A stretch of DNA of 64,000 bases from Crambe crambe. Its lineage: Eukaryota > Porifera > Demospongiae > Poecilosclerida > Crambeidae. Made by a program: the position numbers and the translations under genes. Below, in pieces: positions 20,974 to 34,300 of this stretch (position 1 is its first letter; every line of letters starts with the position of its first letter). The notes beneath the pieces are model-generated. The model had not been told where the DNA came from and did not search any database. It saw nothing but the letters and a program-made list of their open reading frames with translations. The stretch covers positions 4,278,001 through 4,342,000 of the forward strand of contig OZ004589.1 of NCBI GenBank assembly GCA_963924555.1. Reading direction: 5' to 3'.

Positions 20974-22024
20974 CCAATGTATTTCAATTCCCTAATGTAA
21001 AGTTTGTTTTAAAAAATATTACAGTTTCTTTTGCTACAACTATCAAAGGACTTATGCTAGCTGTCAGTAAATATATTGTCTATCATAAAACTATAAATTC
21101 TCTTGTGCACATCTTTCAGCTCAGATAATTCTTGTCTCATTGTCTGAAGAGCCAAGTCCTGTGTTAATAAAAATTATTGATCACCACCTTTGAGTGCGCG
21201 TGCAGTATGTGGTAAAAGACAGTCTCTGCATGCAAGAGGTCGAGGCTAGGCCTTTGTAAATTATGCTGGCATAATTTTGAGAATAATAGGTACCAATTTT
21301 TGAAGTGATATAAGAATTGATGCAATGTGATGTCATGGTTAGATCTAATTTAGATTATCTAGTCTATGGTCTAATTAACATGCTATCTAGCTAGTCAGTG
21401 ACTATCCATGCCAAGATACAGATAGGTCTAGATCTACTGCTGACCTGAGTATGTTACAGTACAACTACAGGAAAGAGAATAATTTGAGAATAATAGGTAG
21501 CTATATACACTTCACTGAAGAATAATGGGCACAGTTTTTGAGAATACAAGAATAGAATAATAGGCAAAATTTTGAGCATAATTTACAAAGGCCTAGTCGA
21601 GGCTAGACATATATCATGTGCATGTATATTGAAGCAGGCTTAGCTAAACCTAAAGCATGCTTGTGGAGCAGTACTATAGCTGTGACACTGGACCCAGGCC
21701 TTTTGGAACATAAGCTAGTACAACAATCCTAGGCCATTTTACAGTATGATAATGCAATGTCACTCTACTCATAACATACTTTTTCCATTACACTTGCTGT
21801 GCCCACTGATAGGGGGTAGTGCATTGACTCCAAGTCACACAAGTCAGCTGAAAAATCAATGGGTACTTCACCTGTTCAGGAACATAACATGGCTCACATG
21901 ATGACCATTACTATAAATATAAAATTAGTCTTACCTTACATGAAATTAGCAATGAATTGGCTCACTTAGCTTGCATAGCTACATGATGAAAGACACAAAT
22001 TATTGTGATGAATAGCAAGTTATA
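20974..22024. other. Intergenic with one MITE
   Basis: No coding sequence is recognised. The only structure is the inverted-repeat element at 21247-21595; the rest is AT-rich spacer separating the plus-strand paralogue from the minus-strand WDR18 gene. Confidence 0.6.
21247..21595. mobile_element. 349-bp MITE with 8-bp flanking repeat
   Basis: The ends are TAGGCCTTTGTAAATTATGC and its reverse complement. GTCGAGGC flanks both sides (21239-21246, 21596-21603), an 8-bp (possibly 9-bp) target duplication as made by hAT or Mutator-like enzymes. Internal GAGAATAATAGG phrases recur. Confidence 0.75.
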
Positions 22025-25000
22025 TTAACAAACTGGATTCACTCCTTGAAGCTGCATAGGAACAGGACCTGTTGATTGACAATTCTTTCCATTCTCTGAT
22101 GAGTTTCTTGAATAGCAGAGCTGCTTTTTGAATGGCTTTATCAGTGATTTAGGGTTGTGGATTTTATGCCGAGATTCCTCAGGACTTGAAAAGTTTTGAG
22201 GCAATTTTCCAGTCAGTAGCATTTTATTGGATGTTCCTGAGATAATAATATTATGTATAGATACACTAGTGGAAAATAACAATTCTTTGCACACACCTAT
22301 ACCTTTAAGTTTGATTTCCTTGATGGTCTGACAGCTAGCAATGTCCCAGACTCTAGCTGTGTCTTCTAAGGTGGATGTGGAGACGAAAGTACAAGTCCAT
22401 GTTGCCACTGCCAACCCTGAAATTGCCTTACTATTATCATACATGAATCAGGCTAATCACCATTGAAGCCAGGTAGCTACAAACCTATGGCCACTGTATA
22501 ACTGTTTGTTCTCTCCTTCTGATATCTTGGGACCTATAGGCTATACAAGATGAAATAGAGAAGCAGGAGAAGATTTATGTACCCAAGGGAGTTATGAATA
22601 GTGGTATCTACAGTGAAGTACATTAGACTGGTTTTGACTGTACACACAATATTATTATACTGTAATCACTATACCTTAGTAAGGAGATCGACTCGAAAGA
22701 TTTTCCCATTGTCAGCTCCTACAAATAGCCACTGTTCAGCAAGGTCAAGTGTTACACTTGTCAGGCAACAGTCAAAGAGTATGGAGTATAAGAGCTTGCC
22801 TGATGCCAACTCATACACCTTGAAATCATAAATCATACACATACTTACATAACCAACTTATAAGTACTCATCTTTAAAAATGAATAATAACCTTTAGCTG
22901 CCCCCTGAATAAACACTTACTTTGCAAGTTTGGTCCAGTGAGACAGTTGCAACTCTGCCTTGTAACCCCCCTTGCCCACAGTGGAGATCTGTAACTGGGA
23001 GGGAATGATCAGACCATATATGGCGGGTGAGGGAAGAAGTTGAGCTGAATGTGAGATTTTTGAGGAAGGTCTCTCCACTTGATGTAAATGCCTCTGAGAG
23101 AACCCTGGGTAGATACAATAAGAGTCTAATATAAGGGTAGCCACCGGCCATTTATAGAATGTAGAATCACCCACCCATAATCTATTTAGCTATCTATCTA
23201 ATCAATTTGTACCTGTTTAGTTGCCATACAATGACCCTGCTATCATCACCACCAGAAACAAGGTGGACCCCATCATCAGTGAACTTCAATACATTAACTG
23301 GTTGATAGTGTTGTGATACCACTGCCATAAGATTGCCAGTACAGATCTACATAGTAAGAGAAGAAGTATAGTTTTCAATGTTACCAAAAAAACAACAAAA
23401 AACAAACAAACAAAAAACAACAACAACAACAAAAAAAAACACTTTCCTGCCAAATGAAGATTTTCTCTGAAATGGCACCAGCACAGTATACACCATTAGG
23501 AGAACATGACAGTGCTCGAATTAATCCAGGGCATGCTATCTTCAGCATAACTTGTTCCTGTAAATAATCATAAGGTCAAATATTTTCACAAGGGAGGTCT
23601 GAGAGACCACCCTCAAATCCAACAAAAAGTTGTCTCCCAAAAGAGGTGGTCTCCCACTAGAGGTAGGCAGGGTAACATAACTATGCACATTTATTATAGA
23701 GTATGTGCATTAAAAGTAATCAGTTTGTTTAGTTTCTTTTAGCATAGTTTCTTCTATAATATTATCCTGACTCTTCCTTATTAGCTCTAATAATTCATAA
23801 TTATATACAAGTCAAGTGCAAGCGTTATGAAATCATCCGTGCATGCAAATTGTGGTTGCTCAAAAGAGGTGGTCTTTGATGGGAAGGGTCTGGGACTACT
23901 GTACTTAATACTCAACACAATAAATTTACTTGGTCCACTTTTTTTTTAATTGGATGGGAGATGATGTCAGTGTTAAATTTAATTGGCCTAAGACTAAAAT
24001 TTGTTATAGGTTATGAGGCTTTAGTCTTGTGAACCAGACCCTACGCGTAAACAAGTTAGTCTTTTAAAAAGATTAGGAATGCCTCACTTGATTGAAGTAT
24101 CTGTACTGGATTCTCTCATTGTTTGGAAGCCTCAAAGTCTTAGTTCTGAAATTCTCTTTCACCATGACTCTCTCTTTGGCGATCACTAGTTCATGTCTCT
24201 GTTGTTTTCGTTCATTGCTGTCTTTAGTCAGTTCTCTGCATGTTATAATGGGCTTAATTTGTTGGCAAAGACAGCCAAGAAGCATCAGCACTCTCTTCAT
24301 AGTGTAGAGTTACTCCGCAGTGACTGCAAGCCTGAGCCTGCGTCTGTCTTAGTACTGCATGTAGTAGAGCTTGTGTTGGCTAGCTAGCTAGCTAGAGAAA
24401 GCTTTTTAATGCATGTGTTCGATACGCATCACTGCATTGCGTGTGCTAAAATACGTACCATCATGCATAGTCACCTTTGGCACTGTGCCTCGGCACTCCA
24501 GTGCTGAGACAAAAAGCGGAAGGGTCTGATGAGTGTGCTATACCAGTTTTGTTGCAGAGGAATTTAATTACATGCCCATAAACCTGTGAATATCATTATG
24601 CATGTGCAAGGTACCCTCTTATTGCTCTCTCTTCAGGCAATAAGTTGAGTGGAAGCTGCTACCTTTGCTATTGCTGACCTGATATCATGAGAATTCTCCA
24701 TCAATGTACAACTATTAAGAATTGTGCAAAAATAAAGCCAGTCACATTTTAATGATTCTCCTCCATAAGCAATACATGCAAAGTAATAATTATCTTTCAA
24801 ATTCCTAGGGAATGCAACATAACTAGTATAGCACACTCACCAGACACTTGCACTTATTTGAACATAGGGTCTGAGCCCCGTGAGGTTATTATATTCATTA
24901 ACCTTAAGCAATTCCCACACATAAATGAATGGCAAGTTGTATGGAGCACAAAGCAAATGACTCCTGCCAAGTAAGCAGATAGAAGTAGGACCTCCAGACC

Positions 25001-25154
25001 CTATCCTAGTCCTAGAAAGGGATCCAGTGTCACAACTGTATGTGCGTTGAGCAATACCGGTTGTTAAGTCCCAAGCAGTAACAGTCAGAAGTTTTTGGCC
25101 TTGCGAGCAGGTAAAACAGTAATCTTTTCTTCGAGATGCTGTCCAATCCGCCAT
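22025..25154 (-). CDS. WDR18: WDR18, WD-repeat subunit of the ITS2-processing (rixosome) complex
   Basis: Eight exons: 25154-24903, 23567-23447, 23346-23213, 23104-22921, 22818-22675, 22540-22495, 22430-22303, 22236-22025. They sum to 1,221 nt, giving 406 residues; human WDR18 is somewhat longer at about 430. Phases agree throughout. Diagnostic stretches are [55 protein letters not shown] and [20 protein letters not shown], which follow the animal WDR18 WD repeats in order. The start is the MADWTAS Met; an upstream in-frame Met (25289) would add a GC-rich, low-quality leader. WDR18 binds PELP1 and TEX10 in the nucleolus and acts in 60S maturation. Intron 2 has a GA instead of GT donor (CAG/GAAAGT). 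Intron 1 (1.3 kb) holds a repeat-family copy. The gene is divergent from NIPBL. Confidence 0.88.
24056..24515 (+). repeat. Repeat family R1, copy 1 (in WDR18 intron 1)
   Basis: Starts TTAGTCTTTTAAAAAGATTA and ends in the palindrome-like CTCGGCACTCCAGTGCTGAG. It shares CTTGATTGAAGTATCTG, TTTGTTGGCAAAGACAGCC, the GCTAGCTAGC tract and ATGCGTATCGA-type sequence with the copies at 32571-33130 and 33856-34595. A short minus-strand frame (24300-24073) is recognisably shared. Confidence 0.75.
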
Positions 25155-25350
25155 TACATCCTGAGCTACTCCCACATGCATGTACCACGCGTACGCGTAT
25201 GGCCGGCCGGCCAGCCACGTGTACCGAACGCTCGCGCGGTGCTGCCAACAACCGGCCGCGCCGGCCGGCCGGATAATTCTACCGGCCAAGCCTGCAAAAT
25301 ACTCGTCGGCTGGCCTATAGCTATAGCGCTGAATGGTTGCCTGGGTGAAA
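25155..25350. promoter_or_regulatory. Divergent WDR18/NIPBL promoter interval
   Basis: Only 196 bp separate the two proposed start codons (25154 minus, 25351 plus). The interval is strikingly GC- and CpG-rich (repeated GGCCGGCC, CGCGCGG, ACGCGTACGCG) compared with its AT-rich surroundings. No TATA box is evident. A bidirectional promoter is inferred. Confidence 0.65.
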
Positions 25351-28300
25351 ATGGATCAGCTGGAGCGCTCAAGCACCGGCCTGCTCGAGGACCGTGAATA
25401 GAGGTTATATTATTAGTTAGCAAGGACCTCTGAATTAGCTCAGTAAGTTTGTAGTAATAATTATGTCAGTAAGGTAGCTATTCTTAGAAACTAGTGTTTT
25501 TGTTATAGCTACTTGTTAATAATTATAAAGCTTATTCTAACAAGAGGTCTTAGCCTAAATATCTGACATAGTTTATCACCATGCAGAAACTTAGGAGTTG
25601 GTGTGCATTTATTGGAATTCAATATGCAGTGTAATGCCAGGAGAGATTTATTCACCAGTCTGGTGGCAACAGTACCACTTACTGATGGTATGATAATAAA
25701 TATCTTTGTTTTATGTATAGTTAATCTGAGAGTACTCCTGATATTTTTCCTCTGAATTTCACATATGTGGAATTTCATAGCACAGACACTTCCTGGTCCT
25801 CCAGATCCTGTGCAGAACCTGTTATAGAATTTACTTTTTTTTTGTATAAATTGACCACCTCTTCTTCCCTTCAGTGCTAGCTGACCTGCCCTTACCATCA
25901 CCTATGCCCACTTCTCTTGAAGAGACAGTTCTAGGAACGCGAAAGGTCAGTGATGAGTCTAAGAAATTTCTGGACTCCACCAATCCAGTTTTATGCTCGC
26001 GTATCAGTGAAGCTCTTCTGGCTGTGGACACCAGTTTTCTGTAAGTAGCTACTGCTTATACTGTACAATATTTTATATTTTGGCATATTTTGTCAGTGAT
26101 GTGAAGGATTCATCTCAAACTGTCCCTTATACTCCACATGCTAAGGATCCTCCTCTCATTAAGGCAGTAATGGGAAAGGTACAGCATCAGGCTGTGGTCC
26201 AGATAGAAAAGTTAGACCCAGGTAATGCTGTACTTTTATAGCTGCTATTAGTAAGGTCCTTGTTTGTTTAATAATATAACAGTCAGGGTTTCTTTCAGGA
26301 TTATACCCAAGAGGGGGCAAAATGGAGGTTAAGCAAAATATGAGGAGAGGGAGTCACACGGAAATATTTTTGGCCTGACCATGCCCACTTTGCCTAACCA
26401 TATACCCTTTTGGATGAATGCGCCCACTTGATAATATAAACAGATGCTGCATTACCTGCACGTCATCACCTATCAATAATATGTGTGCAAAGGAAGCTAT
26501 ATCAGCTCTAAAGATAGTATCTATCTATGTCTATAAGATAGAGCTGGTGATCCGTTCTTTGTGAAACTGGCTCTTAGTCTTGGGAGGCTCAGCCATACTT
26601 AGCTAACTAAGCATAATATATCATTAATATTATGGAATAAGAAGGGGCTTGTCAGGGTTTCATCTAGGAATTTCACCTTGGGGGGGGGGAAGTTCACCGA
26701 TTGTGTAGTCATAGGCCACAGCAAGGGGGAGGGGAATATGCCCCCTCCCACACACAGTGTGAAGTGTGAAGCCAAAAATGCTTACTACTCTAGGCTATTC
26801 CCTCATTGTAAAAAAGTACCCCAAATTGGTCCTTAATTACTCCCTTTGGTGACTACATGTAATATCCTGTGGTCACCAAAGGGAGTAGCCTTGGGGGAAA
26901 GTTGGTTAGTTTGAGGGGAAGCTTCCCCTGCACCCCCCAGTAGATGAAACCCTGCTTGTTGTAACTATGTCATTTTATTAATATTACTGGGGGGACAAAT
27001 GACCCGCCCCCCAGCTTTGACAGTTTTTGTTGCATTTTCTAGGTTTATATAACAGTCCGATTAAAAGCACAAGCACAATATCAATAGTGCAGCCTAGCAC
27101 ACAAGGTTACATGGATGCAGTTGTCCCAGTGCATAAAACTCAAGGTAACTGTTTTATCAGGAATGTAAGAGTTGTTCAATCTGTTGCCTTATTGCCATCA
27201 TTTTAGAACTGTATTACCCTTAAGTAGTTCATGTACGGTAACTTCTCCCCCTTTTTATACTGCATACATGCTTCATAACTTTCTTCTTTAGACTCAATTA
27301 TTCCCAAGGCACAGCACATTAGAAAGAAGAAGGATAAAAAAAAATCTGCTGATGGTGGATCTTTCCTTGACATTTCTGGTGAACATGTGAGGATCAAGAA
27401 AAAATCACGAAGAATTTCATCTAGCTCAGGTATTACATGCGAAATGTCACCAGCAATGTACTCCTTTCTTTTATGTAGATGAGACAAGTCCTCCCAGAAA
27501 ACGAAAAGAGAAGGCAGAGAATACATCTTCAAAGGAACTGCGTGTCTCAATTGAACAATCCTCTGGTCATAATACCTATCAAGATAAAGAATCCTATATA
27601 GTAAAAAAGAATCAAAAACAAGAAGTTCCTACACGATACCAATCACCTCATAGTCACCCAAGCACTCCAGTACCCTTAAATGTTCAAGTCTCCCGTGCTA
27701 AACTCAAGGGATATTTTGGACTCCCCTACTCTGGTGAGATCCAAGTACATGTGGATAGATTGCCAATCTCTGGATTACCTTATTCTGAAAGTGACATGCT
27801 TGCAATGCGTATTGAAGAAGAGAGGTGGGCAGGGAAGAATGAGGCACAGTTTGCAATAGCCTCTGGAGCGACTGACCATGTAGATAATGAGGCCAAGAAA
27901 GGTGTGTGTACATTTTTTTTGGATATGTAATATTTAGCAACAAAATTTTTGGCCTATACCTCTTAGTGAATCCACATTGAGGGTGTAAAATTATTGTACT
28001 CATAGTCACAGGAATTTTGGATGGGGGGAGGGGGAGGGTATTCTTGTGTGCCTAAAAAATTGATGTGTATGTGATTGTTATAGCTACGTACCTTATTTAT
28101 TCTTAGTGCACAAGAAGAAGAAGAAGCATGCTCATCATCGTGGTGATCAAACCAAACTTGCTAATTTGAGACGATTTACCAACATGGTGGATGGCTTATT
28201 TGATCAACAAACTTCTGAAGGTATGTAGAAGTCATAGCTTTCATGATGCAAAATTAACTCTATATTTCTGTATTGTAACAGATGAGTTCTTTAATCGTAT

Positions 28301-31300
28301 GACAATATCGGAGATATTATCACAGGTTGCCAGCCTCAGACAGCAGGGAATTCTTCATGAAGTACGAGATGATCAAAAAGCTTATTTCTTACAGACTTTG
28401 AACTTATTTTCTTGGATTACATAGGTGGCAGTGGATAGTCTGATTCAGTTGATCAGTCTGATGGACAAGCATGTTTTGGATTCAGCAAATTTACTGATAA
28501 ATACTGTCCCTGTGAGTATTGCTTCACTAACCTGTTTAACTATGTGGTCCAACAATTTTATTTGCATGTGTAATTAGAGGTTAAACCAATAAAATGTGAT
28601 GACAAAAATCGATAGAATAATGGCTTCTTAGTTTCTCTGAAATGGTAGCATTCTAGGGTGTCTGGTTTGCCCTGGGCATGCCTGGCTACATAAAATAGCA
28701 GGCCACTAATTCCTAATATATTACTTTCCCTTATTCAATCCTTGTTGAAACAGGAGGAGATGGAGAATGATATTAAGGTTTGGCGTGAGCAGGCACGAGA
28801 TCGGATTCTGCGATCTGCAGATGCTGCTCTTGTCATCCTTCATATCATCACAGCTCCAAATATGCCCAAGAAAGTCCAACTGGAAGAATCCATTGATCAA
28901 GTCTTGGCCCTTACCAAGTTTCATTTGAACTGCAATGTGTACCCTCAGTTTGACCCTGTGTACAAGGCTGAAAACAAAGGTATATGTATTGTACGGAAAT
29001 AATTCTCTATCGGGAGGAATTATACACTGATTTCTCCCCCTCCCACCTCTTTACCTTGGACTTGATTAGTACAAGTACACACATACATGTATTTGAGCCT
29101 ACAGTATTTTTGTGGCTACTAAGACCATCAATTTTCTGTATGTGTACAGGTTGGTCTGTGCAAGTATTCAAAGAGGTCTTGATATTTAGAATCCTTTTGC
29201 AGTGAATATTTCATTATTTTACATCGGATATGCATTGGTACTATGTACGTATGTATGTACAATAGAGAGTGGAATGCTACCACGTCAGAAGCGTCGTGGT
29301 GGAGGACAGATTGGGAACAAGATTACAAATGCTGTCTATCACAAGTTGACAGAAGTGGTAGAGAATATGGCAATCCTGACTGAAACACAACCCCTTACTG
29401 ATACCACTGTTTTACTGGTATGTACATATTAGATACAGCGTCTTGATTATTAGTGTAGCCTGCAGTGGTGTTCATTATGTACATACTGTATAAAGAATGT
29501 GTAAATGTGTACTTATTTTAGTTGTCATCCATGGGTACTCTGCCATTTTTTGTTGAGAATGTATCTCTTCTTCAGTTGAGCGCACTTCGACTAGTCAGAG
29601 CAGTAAGCACTTGCTAGCATACAGTATTATCTATAGAATACAGTATTATCTCATGTATTTAGATTTTTACTCGCTATGATAAGCATCGTGATCTTATTTT
29701 GGAGGAAATTTTTGCATCCCTCCAAAGGCTACCTACAGGCAAGAGGAATCTCAGAAGCTACAAGTGAGTAAACTCTCATATTGCAGAAGAGTTCACAAGA
29801 TAATTGTTTTTGTCACAATAATCAGGGTTTCATACAGAATTTTTCCTTTTTTTTTGGGGGGGGGGGGGGGGGGGGAGGGAATGGGTCTGCGATCATGTGG
29901 CTGTTAGGCTACGGCGAGGGGGAGGGTGTGGGAGGGGGATATGCTCCCTCCCACGTGGAGTGCGAAAGAAATTTGGAGGACTCATTGTTGGCTAATTCTC
30001 CATAGAATTGTACTTTGGTTAATTTATTTTTTGTTGTTCAAGCGTAACCGACATACAGTGCATGTTATTATACCTATTTCATTACAATAATACGGTATCT
30101 TTGGTCTTGTGGTGCTAGTGGAGGGTAGTGGTGGTGCAGTAGGAATAACGTGTTGTGATGGAGGAAGTGGTGTGATTTGACCTGGTAAACTAGTTTATCA
30201 CAGTAATGATTTATTACCCTCAGAGATCCCAGTGCCCTCCAGAACAGCCTACAGACTAATCCTCACTGGCACCAGTGCCCTCGGGCCTATATATGTCCAC
30301 TGGCACCAGTAGCCCACCCCATCCACCTCAGGCCTAGTCTGGCGCAGCCAACCCTTTACCAACTGCGAGGGAAAGAAAGGGTCTAGGGACACGGATCTGT
30401 ACTTGCATGTGTTCTTAGATTGTATGGTAAAGATTATCAACGTGGAGATGGTAGTACAATTTCTGACCTGATGTGCAGTCCAAAACGAAGCAGAGTCAGG
30501 TGCTCTAAGTTAATAACATGGAGAAGGACGAAGGTACTTTAGAGATCCGTGATGGTAGTGATGGTAGTGAAGCGCTGAGGTACTCGGGGAAGAAACGCGC
30601 TTTGATTATTTAGATTATTATTATTATTTTTTTCTACTTGATATTTTTGTTGTTGTTTTTTTTTTGGCTTTCTTGGTAATTTTGTGTGTATGACTATAAT
30701 TTCCTTTGGGGGGGGGGGCATCTTGGGCCAGGTTTCCCACCCCCCTCTATGAAACCCTGATAATTATAACCATTTCATTCGGGTATGCATATATGCAATA
30801 TTGTGTACTGTAATACTATAATGGACTCAATATTTCTTACATATATGATATGCAGGTTATCAAATGGCCAGCATATTCAAATGTTAACAGCTCTGATTCT
30901 CCAGTTAATTCAGTGTACAGTAGTGCCCCCTAAACCTACCCAGGACCACCAGGACAAAGAGCAGTCTAATGCCCCTCAGGAAGGAGCAGCAAAGGAAGAA
31001 ATAGAAAGAGGGGTAGGGATAGTATATAACCTCTGGATTCTGTTTGATGTTCTGTATAGTTACTATCCATGTCCACACAATTATGTACTGCTAATGACTA
31101 TAATTATAGCTTCAGTGTTTCTGGTATGAACTATTATGTAAGTACATAGTTTGACACAATAGCAGCCCCCCCCCCCCCCCCCCCCCCCTTTCCTTCTTTT
31201 CACAGCTTACAAAACTTTTCTCTTGCTTCCTTTTTATAGCCAGATATTGACATCCAGATGACTAATACATACAACATGGCACTGACAACTGGCAAGAATT

Positions 31301-34300
31301 TTTTATCTAAGTTTCTGAAAAAGTAACAGCAGTTCTACATAAATGAACTGATATTGCATAGTTTGGTTGCTATATAGGTGTAGTGGAGGGAAAGACGAGG
31401 ATGACTTCAGGCCTCTTTTTGAAAATTTTGTCCAAGACCTGCTGACAACTCTGAATCTCCCCATGTGGCCTGCTTCTGAGATTCTTCTTACCTTATTAGC
31501 AAGGCTCCTGGTAATTTAACATTCTACAATGTCATTTCCACTAGTCACTCTCCACTTTTCACTAGTCCATTTTCCACTAGTCACTACAACTTGAATACTG
31601 TAGGTGCAGTCCTTCAGCAATCGTAGCACAGAGTTGAGCGTGCGTCTGATGTCATTAGACCACATGGGAGTGATTGCTGCCAGATTGAGGAAAGATGTGA
31701 CCACTCCTACATCTGAGCAAGAGAATGAAGAACTAGTAGATATTTTAGCACAGGTTCTGCAGAGTAAGCTGGATGCTGGAGGTACTGCTACACCTTCTCC
31801 TACTACCCTCACTAGAATGGTAAATATTAGGATGTGGGAGTCATATCAAATACTCCTTTACATAATTATGTGGTTAAAGTGGTTGATTGTAATGATGTAT
31901 TACAGGATGCTTTTTCAGAAAATAACCAACATCTGCAGAAAGCATTGATTGGATATCTGAATAAACAGAGTGACAATGATCCTGCAAGTGCTGTAAGTTA
32001 TCTGTGCTATTTAAGCTTGTATAATTTATATGAAACAATAATTATTTGTCCAGTATGCACGGGACTTTTATATCGCTCAATGGCTGTTTGACACCCACTT
32101 GGAACTAGACAGAGTCTTGAAGGACAATCCAACTTCTCCTACTTCTCACTTGAACCTTGGTGAATTCAGTGAATATCTTGATGCCCCTGGTGGAATTAGC
32201 TCATCAGGAATTGCTCTGCAGCAATCTGAACAGAAGAAAATAACTATTCTTTCATTCCTGGACTCTAAGATGAGGTCATCTTTCAAACAGTTGGAGGGTA
32301 TTCTCACTGAGCAGACTGCTGCTGCGGTTACCAGATATCTTGCATCATCTAGACCTCTTACGAGGAGTTTTGATATGTACTTACAGACGGTAGGTCCTAA
32401 TAATGGAGGGGAGTATTAATTACCATAATTGTGTTGTATTATATTAGCTAATCAGAGTATCGAATGAACCATCAGTACATGTTAGGACTCGTGCTATAAA
32501 GGCCCTATCTTGCATCATAGCTGCAGACCCTTCCATCCTATCTAGAGTAAGTTCCACATACCTTAAGATTTTTTTGCCTCAGCACCGGAGTGCCGAAGGT
32601 GACTATGATGGTACGTATGTCTTATTAGTAGTACATGCAGTGTATTGAACATGTGCATTAGCTCTAGCTAGCCAACATAAGCTCTACTACAGTACTAAAG
32701 ATGAACAGACAGACTCAGGCTCAGGCTCGCAGTCACTACGCAGTAACTCTAGATTGCTGATGCTTCTTGGCTGTCTTTGCCAACAAATCAAGCCCATTAT
32801 GACATGCAGAGAACTGACTAAGATGGACAAAAACAACAGAGATTGCAGTGTACACAAACTAGAACTGCCAAAGAGAGAGCCATGGTGAAGGAGAATCTCA
32901 GAACGAAGCTTCCAAACAATGAGAGAATCCAGTACACATACTTCAATCAAGCTATGCGTGAGAATAACCATTCAAAGCGGCAGTTCGAAAGCATTGAACA
33001 GCAAGAATACTAGCTGTGTAAATACCAACCTTACTACAATAAGCCATGTTGCTCAGTGTGCATTACTTAGAAAGTTTGAAAAGTTGCACTAAAGTCGTGC
33101 CGAGGCATTCCTAGTCTTTTAAAAGACTAATTTGTTTCTACCCGAGTAATATGTGTGTGCTGAATACAGGGCTTTAGCCATTTATTATTTATTGTTTGTA
33201 AAGTTGCGCTCATTTAAGTGATGTTGAATGTACTCTAGTCTGATATGCAACGGGCTGTGGAGTTTAGATTCCGTGACACATCAACTCTTGTGCGAGAAGC
33301 AGCAGTGGATTTGATTGGTCGTTTTGTATTGAGTCGACCGGAACTGACTTCTCAGTATTATGACATGATATCTGAAAGAATTCGAGTTAGTTATAATACA
33401 TGTTGTTAGTGGTGGTTAATGATCTATATATGTACATTTCTTTCCTTGGAATAGGATTCTGGTGTCAGTGTAAGGAAAAGGGTGATCAAGATTTTAAAAG
33501 ATATCTGTGTACTGCAGCCTGACTTCCCAAAAATCAATGATATTTGTGTTAGAATTATCAAGAGGATATGTGATGAGGAAGCCATCAGAGTACGTAGGTT
33601 CAATTCATCTTTCAGTCTGTGCATGGAGGAGTATAATCCTGGAGTGTTGTCCTTAAAGTTGTATCACTTTTTCTTGTATCACCACATGTCAAAGGAACTT
33701 TTGCGTACATGTTATTATTTTGCTATGTAGCAATTGGTGACTAGTGTATTTCGAGAGCTGTGGTTTGCCCCACTGCAAGAAGGTCCTAATTTAAAAGAAT
33801 TTTTGCTCAGAAGAGTCACCAACATCACCTCAGTGGTCAGTATTTTTATAACAAGTTAGTCTTTTAAAAAGACTAGGAATGCCTCGGCACGACTTCAGTG
33901 CAACCTTTATTATTATTAAACTTTATAAATAATGTGCACTAAGCAACATGGCTTATTGTAGTAAGGTGGGTATTTACACAGCTAGTATTCTTGTTGTTCA
34001 AACTGCCGTTTTGAATGATTCTCACGCATATAACTTGATTGAAGTATGTCTGGGATTCTTTCATTAGATTCTCCTTCAACATGGCTCTCTCTAAGTCTTT
34101 GGCACTTCAAATGATCACCTAGTTCATGTACATTGCAATCTCTGTTTTGCTGTCTTCTCTGCATGGGCTTGATTTGTTGGCAAAGACGGCCAAGAAGCAT
34201 CACTCTCTTCACGGTGTAGCATTACTGCGTAGTGACTGTGAGCCTGAGCCTGTCTGTTTGTAACGTGGCTCTGTTATTTTTGTTCATTGCTGTCTTTTAG

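Noticed and set aside
25155..25289. Upstream Met extension of WDR18 (45 residues)
   Set aside because: The extension is a translation of the GC-rich promoter (GRIIRPAGAAG...); the MADWTAS start agrees with family N-terminal length.
28984..29205. 73-codon frame after NIPBL exon 10
   Set aside because: It runs through the intron between two well-supported exons and shows no family similarity.
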